The notes: generated by a model not told the origin, from the letters alone. A DNA stretch of 64,000 nucleotides from an uncultured Paraprevotella sp. (GCA_944320775.1 CALUIV010000003.1:82962-146961), one strand, 5' to 3'; counted from the first letter of the stretch, positions 25,706 through 35,750 are shown. Numbers and translations are program-made.

Positions 25706-28621
25706 ATGCCCATGAAATCTAAAACAATACTCCTGGCAGGATTCTTCCTGCTAGGATTTTCTGTATATGCACAAAATGATGCCACGGCAATAAAGAGAGT
25801 TCTTAACGTTTATTTTCAAAACTGGAACACATCCTATACCACAGAAAACGAACGGTGTAAGATCGACAAAATCAATATCGACCGTAACAAACGAATCATT
25901 CATGTTTACGGGAACGAACTTTTTGCAGCCCAACCATTTACGGTTGACAATACAACGCTGATATATAAAGAGCTCAAACGGTTACTTCCCAACGATTATC
26001 ACACCTATGACTTGATTGTATACGGAAAAGACTACCCGATCGAACAACTGATCCCAAATGCCATCAATGGCAAGCACAACAAGAATAAAAAGTGGGGGAA
26101 TAAAGAATACGACGATCAACCCTGGACAAAAAACATGTCCCACCCCTACCGGATCACGAAAGGTTTGCAGAACAGACATTTCTGTGTATGGGCCAGTCAT
26201 GGAAATTATTTCAAACAGGCTACGAATCGCTGGCAATGGCAACGTCCGAATTTATTCTGTACCAACGAAGACCTGCTGACTCAAACCATCGTTGTCCCTT
26301 ACCTGATTCCTATGCTGGAAAACTCAGGTGCCGTCGTCTTTTCTCCACGGGAACGAGACTGGCAAAAACAGGAAGCTATCGTCGACAACGACACACCAAG
26401 TCAAAACGGAATTTATACGGAGCGTAACAATAAATATAAGTGGCTTCGCGGAGGTATCGGTTTCGCCAAGACAAAAACAATCTATCAGGATGGAGAAAAT
26501 CCGTTTACAGACGGATCCTATCAGATGACGCAGACAGTAAACCGAAAATCGCAAGCTTCGGAAATCATCTGGCAACCAAACATTCCTGAAAAAGGCCAGT
26601 ATGCAGTATATGTATCTTATGCCTCATTAGCTAACAGTATCGATGATGCCTCATATACCGTCAAACATGAAGGAACGGAAACAACAGTCCGGGTAAATCA
26701 AAAAATGGGTGGAGGTACATGGGTTTATTTGGGTTCCTATGAATTTACTCCCGATGATCCGGATAACAATCAAGTGAGACTCACAAATTTCAGCGAACAA
26801 AAAGGAATCGTAACGGCAGATGCCGTACGCTTTGGAGGAGGTATGGGAAACATTGCCCGAGGACTTCCCGGAAACCAACCGACAACAAGCGGACTACCCC
26901 GCTTCCTGGAAGGAGCGCGTTATAATGCACAATGGGCAGGTATGCCCGATTCTGTTTACAACGGAAGAAAAGGACAGAATGATTACGCAGACGACATAAA
27001 CACACGTTCTCTGATGACCAATGATTTGGCCGGCGGTTCCATATATCTCCCTTCGGAACCCGGTTTACAAGTTCCGATAGAACTCACTCTGGCCGTACAC
27101 AGTGACGCCGGTGTCAGACGCGACAACAGCTTTGTCGGAACTCTTGGAATCTATACCACAAATACAAACGAGGGGTTATTGGACGCCGGTCTGTCCAGAC
27201 TGACATCCCGGGATCTGTGTGACATGGTACAGACACAAGTAACCCAAGATATAGAGAAAACATACGGAGTATGGAAACGCCGACAGATGTTTGACCGAAA
27301 TTATAGCGAAACCAGAATTCCTCAGATACCATCAATGATTCTGGAAACTTTGTCGCACCAGAATTTTACCGATATGCGTATGGCTCACGATCCATATTTC
27401 AAATTTCTGATGGCTCGTGCCATTTACAAAGGAGTATTGAGATATACAGCAGCCCATTACGATCACAGTTATGAAATCCAGCCGCTCCCGGTCAGCAATT
27501 TCGCATCCCATCTGAATCTGGAAGATAACAAAATAGAACTGACCTGGTCGCCAACTGCCGATCCTCTCGAACCAACGGCATTACCCGACGGATATGTTGT
27601 CTATACAAAAACTGAAGGAAAAGGATACGACAACGGCATCTATACCAAAAACACCCGTTTTTCCATTAAAGTGGAAAAAGACAAAATCTATAGTTTTAAA
27701 ATTACGGCTGTAAACGACGGAGGAGAAAGCTTCCCAAGTGAAGAACTGGCAGCCATGATTTCCAGTAAAGGGAAAGCATCTGTACTGATCGTCAATGGTT
27801 TTCAACGTTTGGCCGGACCACAGCCTATTAACACCGATTCCATTCAGGGATTTGACTTGCATTCGGATCCGGGAATTTATTATCAGAAATTCCCCGGATA
27901 TTGTGGCTATCAACAAAATTTCAATAAGGTTGCTATGGGGAAAGAAGGTCCCAATGGTCTGGGATACAGTGATAATGAACTGACAGGAATGATTATTGCC
28001 GGTAACACGTTCGACTACACCACCCAACATGGAAAAGCCATAAAAACAGCACGCAACTATTCTTTTGCTTCATGCAGCAGAAGTGCCGTCGAAAACAGAA
28101 CCATCAACATGAATGATTACAACGTAGTGGACCTTATTCTCGGACTTCAGAAAAATGACGGGTATAGTAGTTTACAATATAAGACATTCAGTCTGGCTCT
28201 GCAAGATGCTATCAAAGAATATGTACGTCTGCATGGCAACCTTTTCGTCAGTGGAGCATATGTCGGAACAGACATGATGGGATATGACGAACAGCAATTC
28301 ACTCAAAATACCCTGAAATATTTCTGTTCAGGAAAAGTAGACATGCGCCTGATCAACAGTCTCCAAGGTATGAACACAGAATTTACGATTTACAACAAAC
28401 TGAATGAAAAGCAATATGCCGTGACTTGGGCAGACTGCATTATGCCTACCGACGAAGCCTTCCCGGTTATGCTCTACAACAATCAAATATCAGCTGGTAT
28501 CGCCTACAACGGAAAAAACTACAAATGCATGATACTGGGCTTTCCATTTGAAAGTATTCAACAGGAAAGTATCAAAAATAAAATGATGACCGGCATCCTT
28601 AATTTCTTAACTGGAAAATAG
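25706..28621 (+). CDS. Exported amidase-like protein with inserted golvesin-like domain and FnIII domain
   Basis: 971 aa with a signal peptide (cut near SVYAQ). Often annotated xanthan lyase-like, but the residues suggest a zinc N-acetylmuramoyl-L-alanine amidase (Amidase_3): H165 (WASHGNY), E188 (CTNEDLL), H465 (LAVHSDAG) and E547 (MILETLSHQNF) fall in the order H-E-H-E. Between E188 and H465 is an insertion of about 275 residues with a golvesin/xanthan-lyase-type carbohydrate-binding module (about 275-375, 'YAVYVSYAS' to 'ADAVRFGGG'). A fibronectin III domain (about 600-690) and a C-terminal Rossmann/GATase-like region follow. ATG at 25712 is an alternative start. The amidase reading is inference. 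Confidence 0.75.
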   Translation: MPMKSKTILLAGFFLLGFSVYAQNDATAIKRVLNVYFQNWNTSYTTENERCKIDKINIDRNKRIIHVYGNELFAAQPFTVDNTTLIYKELKRLLPNDYHTYDLIVYGKDYPIEQLIPNAINGKHNKNKKWGNKEYDDQPWTKNMSHPYRITKGLQNRHFCVWASHGNYFKQATNRWQWQRPNLFCTNEDLLTQTIVVPYLIPMLENSGAVVFSPRERDWQKQEAIVDNDTPSQNGIYTERNNKYKWLRGGIGFAKTKTIYQDGENPFTDGSYQMTQTVNRKSQASEIIWQPNIPEKGQYAVYVSYASLANSIDDASYTVKHEGTETTVRVNQKMGGGTWVYLGSYEFTPDDPDNNQVRLTNFSEQKGIVTADAVRFGGGMGNIARGLPGNQPTTSGLPRFLEGARYNAQWAGMPDSVYNGRKGQNDYADDINTRSLMTNDLAGGSIYLPSEPGLQVPIELTLAVHSDAGVRRDNSFVGTLGIYTTNTNEGLLDAGLSRLTSRDLCDMVQTQVTQDIEKTYGVWKRRQMFDRNYSETRIPQIPSMILETLSHQNFTDMRMAHDPYFKFLMARAIYKGVLRYTAAHYDHSYEIQPLPVSNFASHLNLEDNKIELTWSPTADPLEPTALPDGYVVYTKTEGKGYDNGIYTKNTRFSIKVEKDKIYSFKITAVNDGGESFPSEELAAMISSKGKASVLIVNGFQRLAGPQPINTDSIQGFDLHSDPGIYYQKFPGYCGYQQNFNKVAMGKEGPNGLGYSDNELTGMIIAGNTFDYTTQHGKAIKTARNYSFASCSRSAVENRTINMNDYNVVDLILGLQKNDGYSSLQYKTFSLALQDAIKEYVRLHGNLFVSGAYVGTDMMGYDEQQFTQNTLKYFCSGKVDMRLINSLQGMNTEFTIYNKLNEKQYAVTWADCIMPTDEAFPVMLYNNQISAGIAYNGKNYKCMILGFPFESIQQESIKNKMMTGILNFLTGK

Positions 28622-28641
28622 AGGAAACATAAAAAAACATG

Positions 28642-28649
28642 TATATTTG
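28642..28649 (+). promoter_or_regulatory. Promoter -7 element before 28685
   Basis: TATATTTG, 36 bp before the ATG of the next small gene; no good -33 box. Confidence 0.45.
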
Positions 28650-28684
28650 CATGAAATAATAACCCATAAAAAACAATCAAGACC

Positions 28685-29020
28685 ATGTACAAAATACAAA
28701 CAAACCAAACCGGCAGCAGAGAAATGCTGATCACCGATGCTCATCTGAGAACCATTGAAAACAGAGCTTTGTTTAAAGATTTGGTAGACAGCACAGGAAT
28801 CATTAATGAAGAAGTGCTGGAAAAATTGAAAATGAATGTCCGTGCTCTACTAGAACATGAAAAGGATGCTCACGATCTGATCGTATTCAGCCATGAAGTG
28901 CTGTTCCACGACAATATGAAAGCATTTGGTTTAGGACAGTTAATCAAATTATATACCAATTGGTTGAATACAAAGACAGAAGTAGAAAAAGCATATTTTG
29001 AAGATCCTTCCATTCTTTAA
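28685..29020 (+). CDS. Small conserved hypothetical protein
   Basis: 111 aa, soluble and helical by composition, with no signal peptide. Sequence features include 'LVDSTGIINEEVLEKLKMNV' and 'FSHEVLFHDNMKAFG'. I do not recognise a family with known function. It lies 17 bp upstream of the YgiQ-like gene and is probably co-transcribed with it. Confidence 0.7.
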   Translation: MYKIQTNQTGSREMLITDAHLRTIENRALFKDLVDSTGIINEEVLEKLKMNVRALLEHEKDAHDLIVFSHEVLFHDNMKAFGLGQLIKLYTNWLNTKTEVEKAYFEDPSIL

Positions 29021-29037
29021 TAATCCGATAAAAAACA

Positions 29038-31044
29038 ATGAAAGAATTTCGCCTGACAGACTGGTTACCGACAACAAAAAAAGAAGTTGAGCTCCGCGGA
29101 TGGGACCAATTGGATATCATCCTGTTCAGCGCCGATGCCTACATTGACCATCCGTCCTTCGGGGCAGCCGTTATCGGACGCATTCTGGAAGCTGAAGGGC
29201 TGAAAGTGGCTATCGTACCGCAACCCGACTGGCATGGCGATTATCGCGATTTCAAGAAATTAGGAAGACCAAGACTGTGGTTTGGTGTTGCCCCCGGTTG
29301 TATGGACTCCATGGTCAACAAATATACGGCAAACAGAAGATTGCGTAGCGAAGATGCCTATTCACCCGACGGAAGGCATGATTTGCGTCCGGAATATCCG
29401 ACTGTCGTCTATACACAGATCTTAAAACAAATTTATCCAGACGTACCGGTTGTTTTAGGAGGAATCGAAGCTTCACTACGCCGCTTGACTCATTATGATT
29501 ACTGGAAAGAATGCTTCAAACCTTGCATTCTGTGCGAAAGCGGTGCAGACATGATTGTATACGGAATGGGCGAAAAACCTATTATTGAGCTGACCAACAA
29601 ACTGACTCAGTTAATAGAACAGTCTGACGAAGATCTTGCCTATGATGAAAACGGACAATCCTATATCGGCATAAAAGCTTTCAGAAAGGCTCTGTGCCGT
29701 TCTTCAGAAATCAAACAAACTGTCGTTTTATATAAGAAAGAAGATATACCTGGAGGAATAACTGATCAGGATATCGTACTGCATAGTCACGAAAGTTGTC
29801 TGGAGAATAAAAGATTCCAGTCCGAAAACTTCAAACATATTGAAGAAGAAAGCAATAAATATCATGCCCAAAGAATTATCCAACAAACAGGGAACCGATA
29901 TGTGGTCGTCAATCCCCCCTATCCGCCATTAACCCAAAAAGAACTGGATCATTCTTTTGATCTTCCATATACACGCCTTCCCCATCCCAAATATAAAGGA
30001 AAGCGTATTCCTGCATATGAAATGATCAAGTTTTCTGTAAATCTCCATCGAGGATGTTTCGGAGGATGTGCTTTCTGTACTATCTCCGCACATCAGGGTA
30101 AGTTCATTATGAACAGAAGCAAAGAAAGCATTCTGAAAGAAGTTAAAGCTATTTGTGAAATGCCCGATTTTAAAGGTTACCTGTCTGACTTAGGTGGACC
30201 ATCAGCAAACATGTATGGCATGCGCGGGAAAAAACTGGAAATCTGCGAGAAATGTAAAAAACCATCTTGTATTCACCCGCAAATATGCCCGAACCTGAAT
30301 ACGGACCACAGACCTCTATTGGATATTTATCATGCTGTCGATGCATTACCGGGTATTAAAAAGAGTTTTATCGGTAGTGGAGTACGTTATGATCTCCTGC
30401 TTCATGATGCAAAAGACAATCAAATAAACCATGCGGCACAGCAATATACCCGGGAACTGATTACAAAACACGTCAGCGGAAGACTAAAAGTGGCTCCAGA
30501 ACATACATCAGACTATGTCTTGAATCTGATGCGTAAACCGTCTTTCCGTCTTTTTGGTGAATTCAAAACAATATTCGACAGAATAAACCGGGAAGAAAAT
30601 CTACATCAGCAAATCATTCCCTACTTCATCAGCAGTCATCCGGGATGCAAAGCTGAAGATATGGCTGAATTGGCAGTCCTGACCAAAGATATGGATTTCC
30701 AACTCGAGCAAGTTCAGGATTTTACCCCAACTCCAATGACAGTCAGCACAGAAACCTGGGCTACAGGTTTTCATCCATATACATTGGAACCCGTATATTC
30801 GGCCAAAACGCCAAAAGAAAAATTGGCCCAACGTATGTTCTTTTTCTGGTATAAGCCGGAAGAACAAGGGAAAATACGCGCTGAATTACAAAAAATGAAC
30901 CGTCCGGATCTGATCCAGCGTCTGTTTGACAAAAAAACAACTACAAATAGTTTTCCACGCCGGAAAACATATGAGGAAACACCTGTACAGAAAAACAAGA
31001 AAGAAAACGCTCACAAAAGAAAGTTTTCCCGTAAACAGAAATAA
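29038..31044 (+). CDS. YgiQ family radical SAM protein
   Basis: 668 aa. The radical-SAM cluster motif is C340-x3-C344-x2-C347 in 'LHRGCFGGCAFCTISAHQG'. An N-terminal part with 'SADAYIDHPSFGAAVIGRIL' resembles a cobalamin-binding-like fold, as in other YgiQ proteins, and the C-terminus is a Lys-rich tail. The family is widespread but its reaction is not established; a tRNA or protein modification role has been guessed. A second Cys cluster ('CEKCKKPSCIHPQICPNL', about 400-420) could bind another metal. Confidence 0.92.
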   Translation: MKEFRLTDWLPTTKKEVELRGWDQLDIILFSADAYIDHPSFGAAVIGRILEAEGLKVAIVPQPDWHGDYRDFKKLGRPRLWFGVAPGCMDSMVNKYTANRRLRSEDAYSPDGRHDLRPEYPTVVYTQILKQIYPDVPVVLGGIEASLRRLTHYDYWKECFKPCILCESGADMIVYGMGEKPIIELTNKLTQLIEQSDEDLAYDENGQSYIGIKAFRKALCRSSEIKQTVVLYKKEDIPGGITDQDIVLHSHESCLENKRFQSENFKHIEEESNKYHAQRIIQQTGNRYVVVNPPYPPLTQKELDHSFDLPYTRLPHPKYKGKRIPAYEMIKFSVNLHRGCFGGCAFCTISAHQGKFIMNRSKESILKEVKAICEMPDFKGYLSDLGGPSANMYGMRGKKLEICEKCKKPSCIHPQICPNLNTDHRPLLDIYHAVDALPGIKKSFIGSGVRYDLLLHDAKDNQINHAAQQYTRELITKHVSGRLKVAPEHTSDYVLNLMRKPSFRLFGEFKTIFDRINREENLHQQIIPYFISSHPGCKAEDMAELAVLTKDMDFQLEQVQDFTPTPMTVSTETWATGFHPYTLEPVYSAKTPKEKLAQRMFFFWYKPEEQGKIRAELQKMNRPDLIQRLFDKKTTTNSFPRRKTYEETPVQKNKKENAHKRKFSRKQK

Positions 31045-31050
31045 GTATCT

Positions 31051-31084
31051 GGCAAAATGACGACCTGAAATCCGTCATTTTGCC
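31051..31084 (+). terminator. Hairpin overlapping the next promoter
   Basis: GGCAAAATGACG (31051-31062) pairs perfectly with CGTCATTTTGCC (31073-31084), right after the YgiQ stop codon. No T run follows. The right arm contains the -33 box of the next promoter (31079-31082). Confidence 0.55.
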
Positions 31085-31109
31085 ATGCTCAAAAAATGTC
31101 GTATCTTTG
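31079..31109 (+). promoter_or_regulatory. Promoter of the symporter gene
   Basis: TTTG (31079-31082), a 19-bp spacer and TATCTTTG (31102-31109) match the consensus fully. The start site near 31116 lies downstream of an upstream in-frame ATG (31096), which is therefore not the start. Confidence 0.75.
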
Positions 31110-31134
31110 CAAAACTATTGTTTTCAAGATACAC

Positions 31135-32544
31135 ATGATGATTCTAAACTTTTTAAATGACATTCTCTGGGGATACGTACTGATTATCGCCCTGTTGGCT
31201 TGTGCCATATATTTTAGTATTCGCACCCGCTTTGTACAATTCCGTATGCTGGGAGAAACCATCCGACTCCTTGGCGATTCTTCTAACGACCGACAAACGA
31301 GTAACGACCCGGACAATCACCGCCATGTATCCTCATTTCAGGCATTTACAATATCTTTAGCCAGTCGAGTCGGTACAGGTAATCTGGCCGGTGTAGCGGC
31401 AGCCATAGCCGTAGGCGGACCGGGATCGGTATTCTGGATGTGGATTATTGCACTGATCGGTGCCAGCAGTGCCTTTATCGAAAGCACCTTAGCCCAACTT
31501 TATAAAACAAAAGGAAAAAATTCCTTCATTGGCGGACCGGCATATTATATGCTCTATGGTATGAAATGCAGATGGATGGGAATTCTTTTTGCCATACTGA
31601 TTACGCTTACTTTCGGATTCGCTTTCAATTCGGTACAAAGCAATACGATCTGCGAAGCCATGAGCCAGGCATTTCAATGGAATAATTTATATGTCGGTTT
31701 GGCACTTACATTACTGACATTGCTGATTATTTTCGGAGGTATACACCGGATTGCCATCGTCAGTAGTGTGATTGTACCTGTCATGGCATTAGGTTACATA
31801 ATTCTTGCCTTATACATCGTCATCAGCAAAATACACATGCTTCCGGAAGTCATTTCAACAATCGTTTCACATGCACTGGGATGGGAACAAGTCATCGGCG
31901 GTGGTGTTGGCGCCGCACTCATGCAGGGAATAAAGCGAGGACTTTTCAGCAACGAAGCCGGAATGGGATCTGCTCCGAATGCGGCAGCTACAGCTACTGT
32001 TACTCATCCCGTCAAACAAGGATTGATTCAGGCCTTAGGTGTTTTCACAGATACTTTGATCATTTGCAGCTGTACAGCTTTCATTATACTTTTCAGCGGC
32101 ATTCCGATTAACAGCAGCGTGCAAGGCGTTCAACTTACCCAACAGGCTCTTCAGGCTGAAATCGGAAATTCAGGCAGTATTTTTGTAGCTGTTGCCATTC
32201 TGTTTTTTGCCTTCAGCAGTATTTTGGGAAATTATTATTACGGCGAAGCAAATATCCTTTTTATCACACGCCGTAAATGGGTTCTGAATACCTACCGGAT
32301 ATTAGTAACCGGATTTGTATTATTTGGTGCTCTGGCCAGTCTGGAAACAGCATGGAACTTGGCTGATCTGATGATGGCACTGATGACACTTTGCAATTTG
32401 GTCGCAATCAGTATTCTTGCCCCGCAAGCAATCCTCCTGCTCAAAGATTACATCAGCCAAAAAAAGAATGGAATAAAGAGTCCGACATTCAACAAAAACA
32501 TGTTTGAGGAAAAAATCAGAAAAAATATTCCATATTGGGATTAA
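31135..32544 (+). CDS. Sodium:alanine (AGCS family) symporter
   Basis: 469 aa inner-membrane protein with about 11 helices that imports alanine, glycine or similar amino acids with Na+. Family motifs: 'FQAFTISLASRVGTGNLAGVAAAI' (shown here by ASRVGTGNLAGV) and 'GIKRGLFSNEAGMGSAPNAA'. Na+ for it can come from the NQR pump encoded in the same window. The start is chosen at 31135 (or the adjacent ATG at 31138), after the promoter; a start at 31096 would precede the transcription start. Confidence 0.92.
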   Translation: MMILNFLNDILWGYVLIIALLACAIYFSIRTRFVQFRMLGETIRLLGDSSNDRQTSNDPDNHRHVSSFQAFTISLASRVGTGNLAGVAAAIAVGGPGSVFWMWIIALIGASSAFIESTLAQLYKTKGKNSFIGGPAYYMLYGMKCRWMGILFAILITLTFGFAFNSVQSNTICEAMSQAFQWNNLYVGLALTLLTLLIIFGGIHRIAIVSSVIVPVMALGYIILALYIVISKIHMLPEVISTIVSHALGWEQVIGGGVGAALMQGIKRGLFSNEAGMGSAPNAAATATVTHPVKQGLIQALGVFTDTLIICSCTAFIILFSGIPINSSVQGVQLTQQALQAEIGNSGSIFVAVAILFFAFSSILGNYYYGEANILFITRRKWVLNTYRILVTGFVLFGALASLETAWNLADLMMALMTLCNLVAISILAPQAILLLKDYISQKKNGIKSPTFNKNMFEEKIRKNIPYWD

Positions 32545-32578
32545 AGATAAGAAGGTCTGAAAATTTCTTTCTTTCGCT

Positions 32579-32609
32579 TTTGCAAATTGCCTCAGGCATC
32601 GTATCTTTA
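32579..32609 (+). promoter_or_regulatory. Promoter of menA
   Basis: TTTG (32579-32582), a 19-bp spacer and TATCTTTA (32602-32609), 18 bp before the menA ATG. Confidence 0.7.
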
Positions 32610-32627
32610 CCAACAAGATTTTAATTT

Positions 32628-33533
32628 ATGACCAAACAAGACATTTCAACCAATTCGTTTAAGGCTTGGTATCTGGCATCGCGCCCGAAAACATTAACGG
32701 GAGCAGCCGCACCAATACTGATAGCATTGTCTGCAGCATGGAAAGACCTGTCACTCGAAAACAGAGATTTTCTGTGGTTGCCCGGCCTACTCTGTCTGGC
32801 ATTTGCTTTACTCATGCAAATTGATGCAAATTTCATCAATGACTATTTTGATTTTAAAAAAGGAGTAGATACCGAAGAAAGACTTGGTCCTAAACGAGCT
32901 TGTGCCCAAGGCTGGATCACACTAAAAGCCATGAAGTGGGGAATCATACTAACGACTGTACTCTCCTGTCTGATCGGACTTCCTTTAATACAGTATGGCG
33001 GAATCGAAATGATCGGAATCGGAGCAATCTGTGTTGTCTTCAGTTTTTTGTATACAACAACTCTGGCAAGAAAAGGATTAGGCGATTTGCTTGTTATCTT
33101 ATTTTTCGGAATTGTACCGGTCTGTATCACCTATTACATTCAGACCAAAAATCTGGATGCAACTGTTTTCGCTCTTTCTCTGGCCATAGGAATTGCAACA
33201 GATGCATTGTTGATTGTCAACAATTACCGGGATCGGGAGACAGACGTACATTCTGGAAAAAAAACACTAGTCGTTTTAATTGGTTATAAAACTACGGAAC
33301 GACTCTATCTTTTTTTGGGTATTATCGCCTGCATGCTCTGTTTCAGTCTCTTTTGCAAAAATCAAGTATTCGGTGCGCTCCTTCCACTCCTCTATTTGTT
33401 TCCTCATATTCAAACATGGAAAGAAATGTGTCGGATACATAAAGGGAAACAACTGAATCAAACATTGGGCAAAACAGCCCGCAATATCTTTATACTGGCT
33501 TTATTGACCAGTATTGGTATCTTAATCTCATAA
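32628..33533 (+). CDS. menA: 1,4-dihydroxy-2-naphthoate polyprenyltransferase
   Basis: 301 aa membrane enzyme that attaches the isoprenoid tail to dihydroxynaphthoate in menaquinone synthesis. Aspartate motifs of UbiA-type prenyltransferases are seen: 'NDYFDFKKGVD' and 'NNYRDRETD'; the start 'WYLASRPKTLTGAAAPIL' is typical of MenA. Menaquinone is the natural electron acceptor for the NQR complex encoded nearby. ettA follows after 33 bp, probably on the same mRNA. Confidence 0.93.
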   Translation: MTKQDISTNSFKAWYLASRPKTLTGAAAPILIALSAAWKDLSLENRDFLWLPGLLCLAFALLMQIDANFINDYFDFKKGVDTEERLGPKRACAQGWITLKAMKWGIILTTVLSCLIGLPLIQYGGIEMIGIGAICVVFSFLYTTTLARKGLGDLLVILFFGIVPVCITYYIQTKNLDATVFALSLAIGIATDALLIVNNYRDRETDVHSGKKTLVVLIGYKTTERLYLFLGIIACMLCFSLFCKNQVFGALLPLLYLFPHIQTWKEMCRIHKGKQLNQTLGKTARNIFILALLTSIGILIS

Positions 33534-33566
33534 AATCATTTCATTAATCTTATATATTTATCATCT

Positions 33567-35264
33567 ATGGCAACAGTGGACGACAAAAAGATTATTTTCT
33601 CGATGGTAGGCGTTAGCAAAACCATCCAACAAACCAACAAACAAGTCCTCAAAGACATCTACCTGAGCTTCTTCTACGGAGCCAAGATCGGAATTATCGG
33701 TCTGAACGGTTCCGGAAAGTCAACGCTGATGAAAATCATTGCCGGACTCGACACAAATTTTCAAGGTGAAGTGGTATTCTCACCAGGATACAGCGTAGGA
33801 TACCTGCCTCAGGAACCACAACTCGATGACAACAAGACGGTAAAAGAGGTTGTAATGGAAGGCGTACAACAAATTGTGGATGCACTGACAGAATACGAAG
33901 AAATCAATCAAAAATTCGGATTACCAGAATATTATGAAGATGCGGACAAAATGAATGAACTGTTTGCCCGTCAGGGAGAATTACAGGATATCATTGATGC
34001 AACAGATGCCTGGAATCTCGACAGTAAACTGGAACGTGCCATGGACGCACTACGCTGCCCTCCGGCAGACCAGATGGTCGCAAACCTCTCAGGTGGTGAA
34101 CGCCGTCGGGTTGCTCTTTGCCGATTGTTGTTACAAAAACCAGATGTACTATTGCTCGATGAGCCAACCAACCATTTGGATGCTGAAAGTATTGATTGGC
34201 TGGAACAACACCTGAACCAATACGAAGGTACGGTTATTGCCGTTACACACGACCGCTACTTCCTGGACGATGTTGCCGGTTGGATTCTGGAACTGGATCG
34301 AGGCGAAGGCATTCCATGGAAAGGTAATTACAGTTCTTGGCTGGAACAAAAAACCAAGCGTATGGAACTGGAAGAAAAAGTGGCCAGCAAACGAAGAAAA
34401 ACCCTGCAACGTGAATTGGAATGGGTACGTATGGCTCCAAAAGCACGCCAAGCAAAAGGTAAAGCCCGTTTGAATTCATACGACAAGCTTTTGAACGAGG
34501 ACCAGAAAGAAAAAGAGGAAAAACTGGAAATCTATATCCCAAATGGTCCGCGTCTGGGCAATAAAGTCATCGAAGCCATACACATGAAAAAAGCATTTGG
34601 CGACAAAGTGCTCTTCAACGATTTGAATTTTGTCTTGCCACCGAATGGTATCGTAGGTGTTATCGGACCGAACGGCGCCGGAAAAACCACGTTGTTCCGT
34701 CTGATTATGGGCATGGAAACTCCAGATGGAGGAACATTTGAAGTTGGTGAAACAGTTAAACTGGCATACGTAGACCAAAGTCACAAAGATATTGATCCAC
34801 AAAAAAGCGTATACGAAGTAATCAGCCAAGGTAACGAACTTATCCGTCTCGGCAACAAAGATGTCAATGCACGCGCTTACTTAAGCCGCTTCAATTTTTC
34901 TGGCGGTGATCAGGAAAAGAAATGCGGTGTGCTTTCCGGTGGTGAACGCAACCGCCTGCATTTGGCCATGGCACTCAAAGAAGAAGGCAACGTGCTGCTG
35001 CTCGACGAGCCGACCAACGACATTGACGTAAACACGTTGCGTGCTCTGGAAGAAGGTCTTGAATCATTTGCCGGATGTGCCGTCGTTATCAGTCACGACC
35101 GCTGGTTCCTGGATCGTATCTGTACACACATTCTGGCTTTCGAAGGAGATGGCAACGTGTTCTTCTTCGAAGGAAGCTATTCTGAATACGAAAGCAACAA
35201 GATGAAACGTCTCGGACTTGAAGAGCCCAAGAGAATCCGATACAGAAAACTCATGGAAGACTAA
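33567..35264 (+). CDS. ettA: Energy-dependent translational throttle protein (ABC-F)
   Basis: 565 aa soluble ABC-F ATPase with two nucleotide-binding domains. Walker A motifs are 'GLNGSGKST' (about residue 50) and 'GPNGAGKTT' (about 370); ABC signatures are 'NLSGGERRRVAL' and 'LSGGERNRLHL'; the linker between domains is basic ('KRRKTLQRELEWVR'). It binds the ribosomal E site and tunes translation to the energy state. No membrane part. A strong terminator follows. Confidence 0.94.
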   Translation: MATVDDKKIIFSMVGVSKTIQQTNKQVLKDIYLSFFYGAKIGIIGLNGSGKSTLMKIIAGLDTNFQGEVVFSPGYSVGYLPQEPQLDDNKTVKEVVMEGVQQIVDALTEYEEINQKFGLPEYYEDADKMNELFARQGELQDIIDATDAWNLDSKLERAMDALRCPPADQMVANLSGGERRRVALCRLLLQKPDVLLLDEPTNHLDAESIDWLEQHLNQYEGTVIAVTHDRYFLDDVAGWILELDRGEGIPWKGNYSSWLEQKTKRMELEEKVASKRRKTLQRELEWVRMAPKARQAKGKARLNSYDKLLNEDQKEKEEKLEIYIPNGPRLGNKVIEAIHMKKAFGDKVLFNDLNFVLPPNGIVGVIGPNGAGKTTLFRLIMGMETPDGGTFEVGETVKLAYVDQSHKDIDPQKSVYEVISQGNELIRLGNKDVNARAYLSRFNFSGGDQEKKCGVLSGGERNRLHLAMALKEEGNVLLLDEPTNDIDVNTLRALEEGLESFAGCAVVISHDRWFLDRICTHILAFEGDGNVFFFEGSYSEYESNKMKRLGLEEPKRIRYRKLMED

Positions 35265-35286
35265 ACGCTTCTGAAGCATCAATCTG

Positions 35287-35328
35287 GCTGTTCGCAAAAC
35301 GACATATCGTTTTACGAACAGCTCTATT
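35287..35328 (+). terminator. Terminator after ettA
   Basis: GCTGTTCG (35287-35294) plus AAAACG pair with CGTTTT plus CGAACAGC (35315-35322), followed by TCTATTTTT. Confidence 0.85.
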
Positions 35329-35356
35329 TTTATCACGATAAAGACATTTTTGAACA

Positions 35357-35698
35357 ATGAATAACGGAAACGATTGGAAAAAACGCCTGGGTATGGTCTA
35401 CTCGACTAATCCTGACTTTCAATTTGAAACCGAACAGGAAGAAGAGCGAGAGACACTGCCGAAACAACAACAGAAACTGCGCGTCAGCATCGAGAAAAAA
35501 AACAGAGGAGGTAAAACCGCGACGGTCATCAAAGGATTTGTGGGTTGCGAAGAAGATCTGAAAGCACTCGGGAAAATGCTGAAAACAAAATGCGGTGTAG
35601 GTGGAAGCGCAAAAGAAGGCGAACTGATTATTCAGGGAGAATTCAAACAAAAAATCATAGATATTTTAATTAAAGAAGGTTATACCCAGACAAAATAA
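35357..35698 (+). CDS. SUI1/eIF1-like translation initiation factor (YciH family)
   Basis: 113 aa. The SUI1 core 'RGGKTATVIKGFVGCEEDLK' and 'KTKCGVGGSAKEGELIIQG' is present in the last 75 residues; the N-terminal 35 residues are charged. Bacterial members are thought to influence start-codon selection but are not essential where tested. It follows the ettA terminator and stands alone. Confidence 0.9.
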   Translation: MNNGNDWKKRLGMVYSTNPDFQFETEQEEERETLPKQQQKLRVSIEKKNRGGKTATVIKGFVGCEEDLKALGKMLKTKCGVGGSAKEGELIIQGEFKQKIIDILIKEGYTQTK

Positions 35699-35742
35699 AT
35701 TCTTTTTCTGTGTATAAACACACTATAATGGAATATTATTGT

Positions 35743-35750
35743 TATTTTTG
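35743..35750 (+). promoter_or_regulatory. Promoter -7 element of the peptidase gene
   Basis: TATTTTTG, 46 bp before the ATG, fits TAnnTTTG. Confidence 0.45.
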
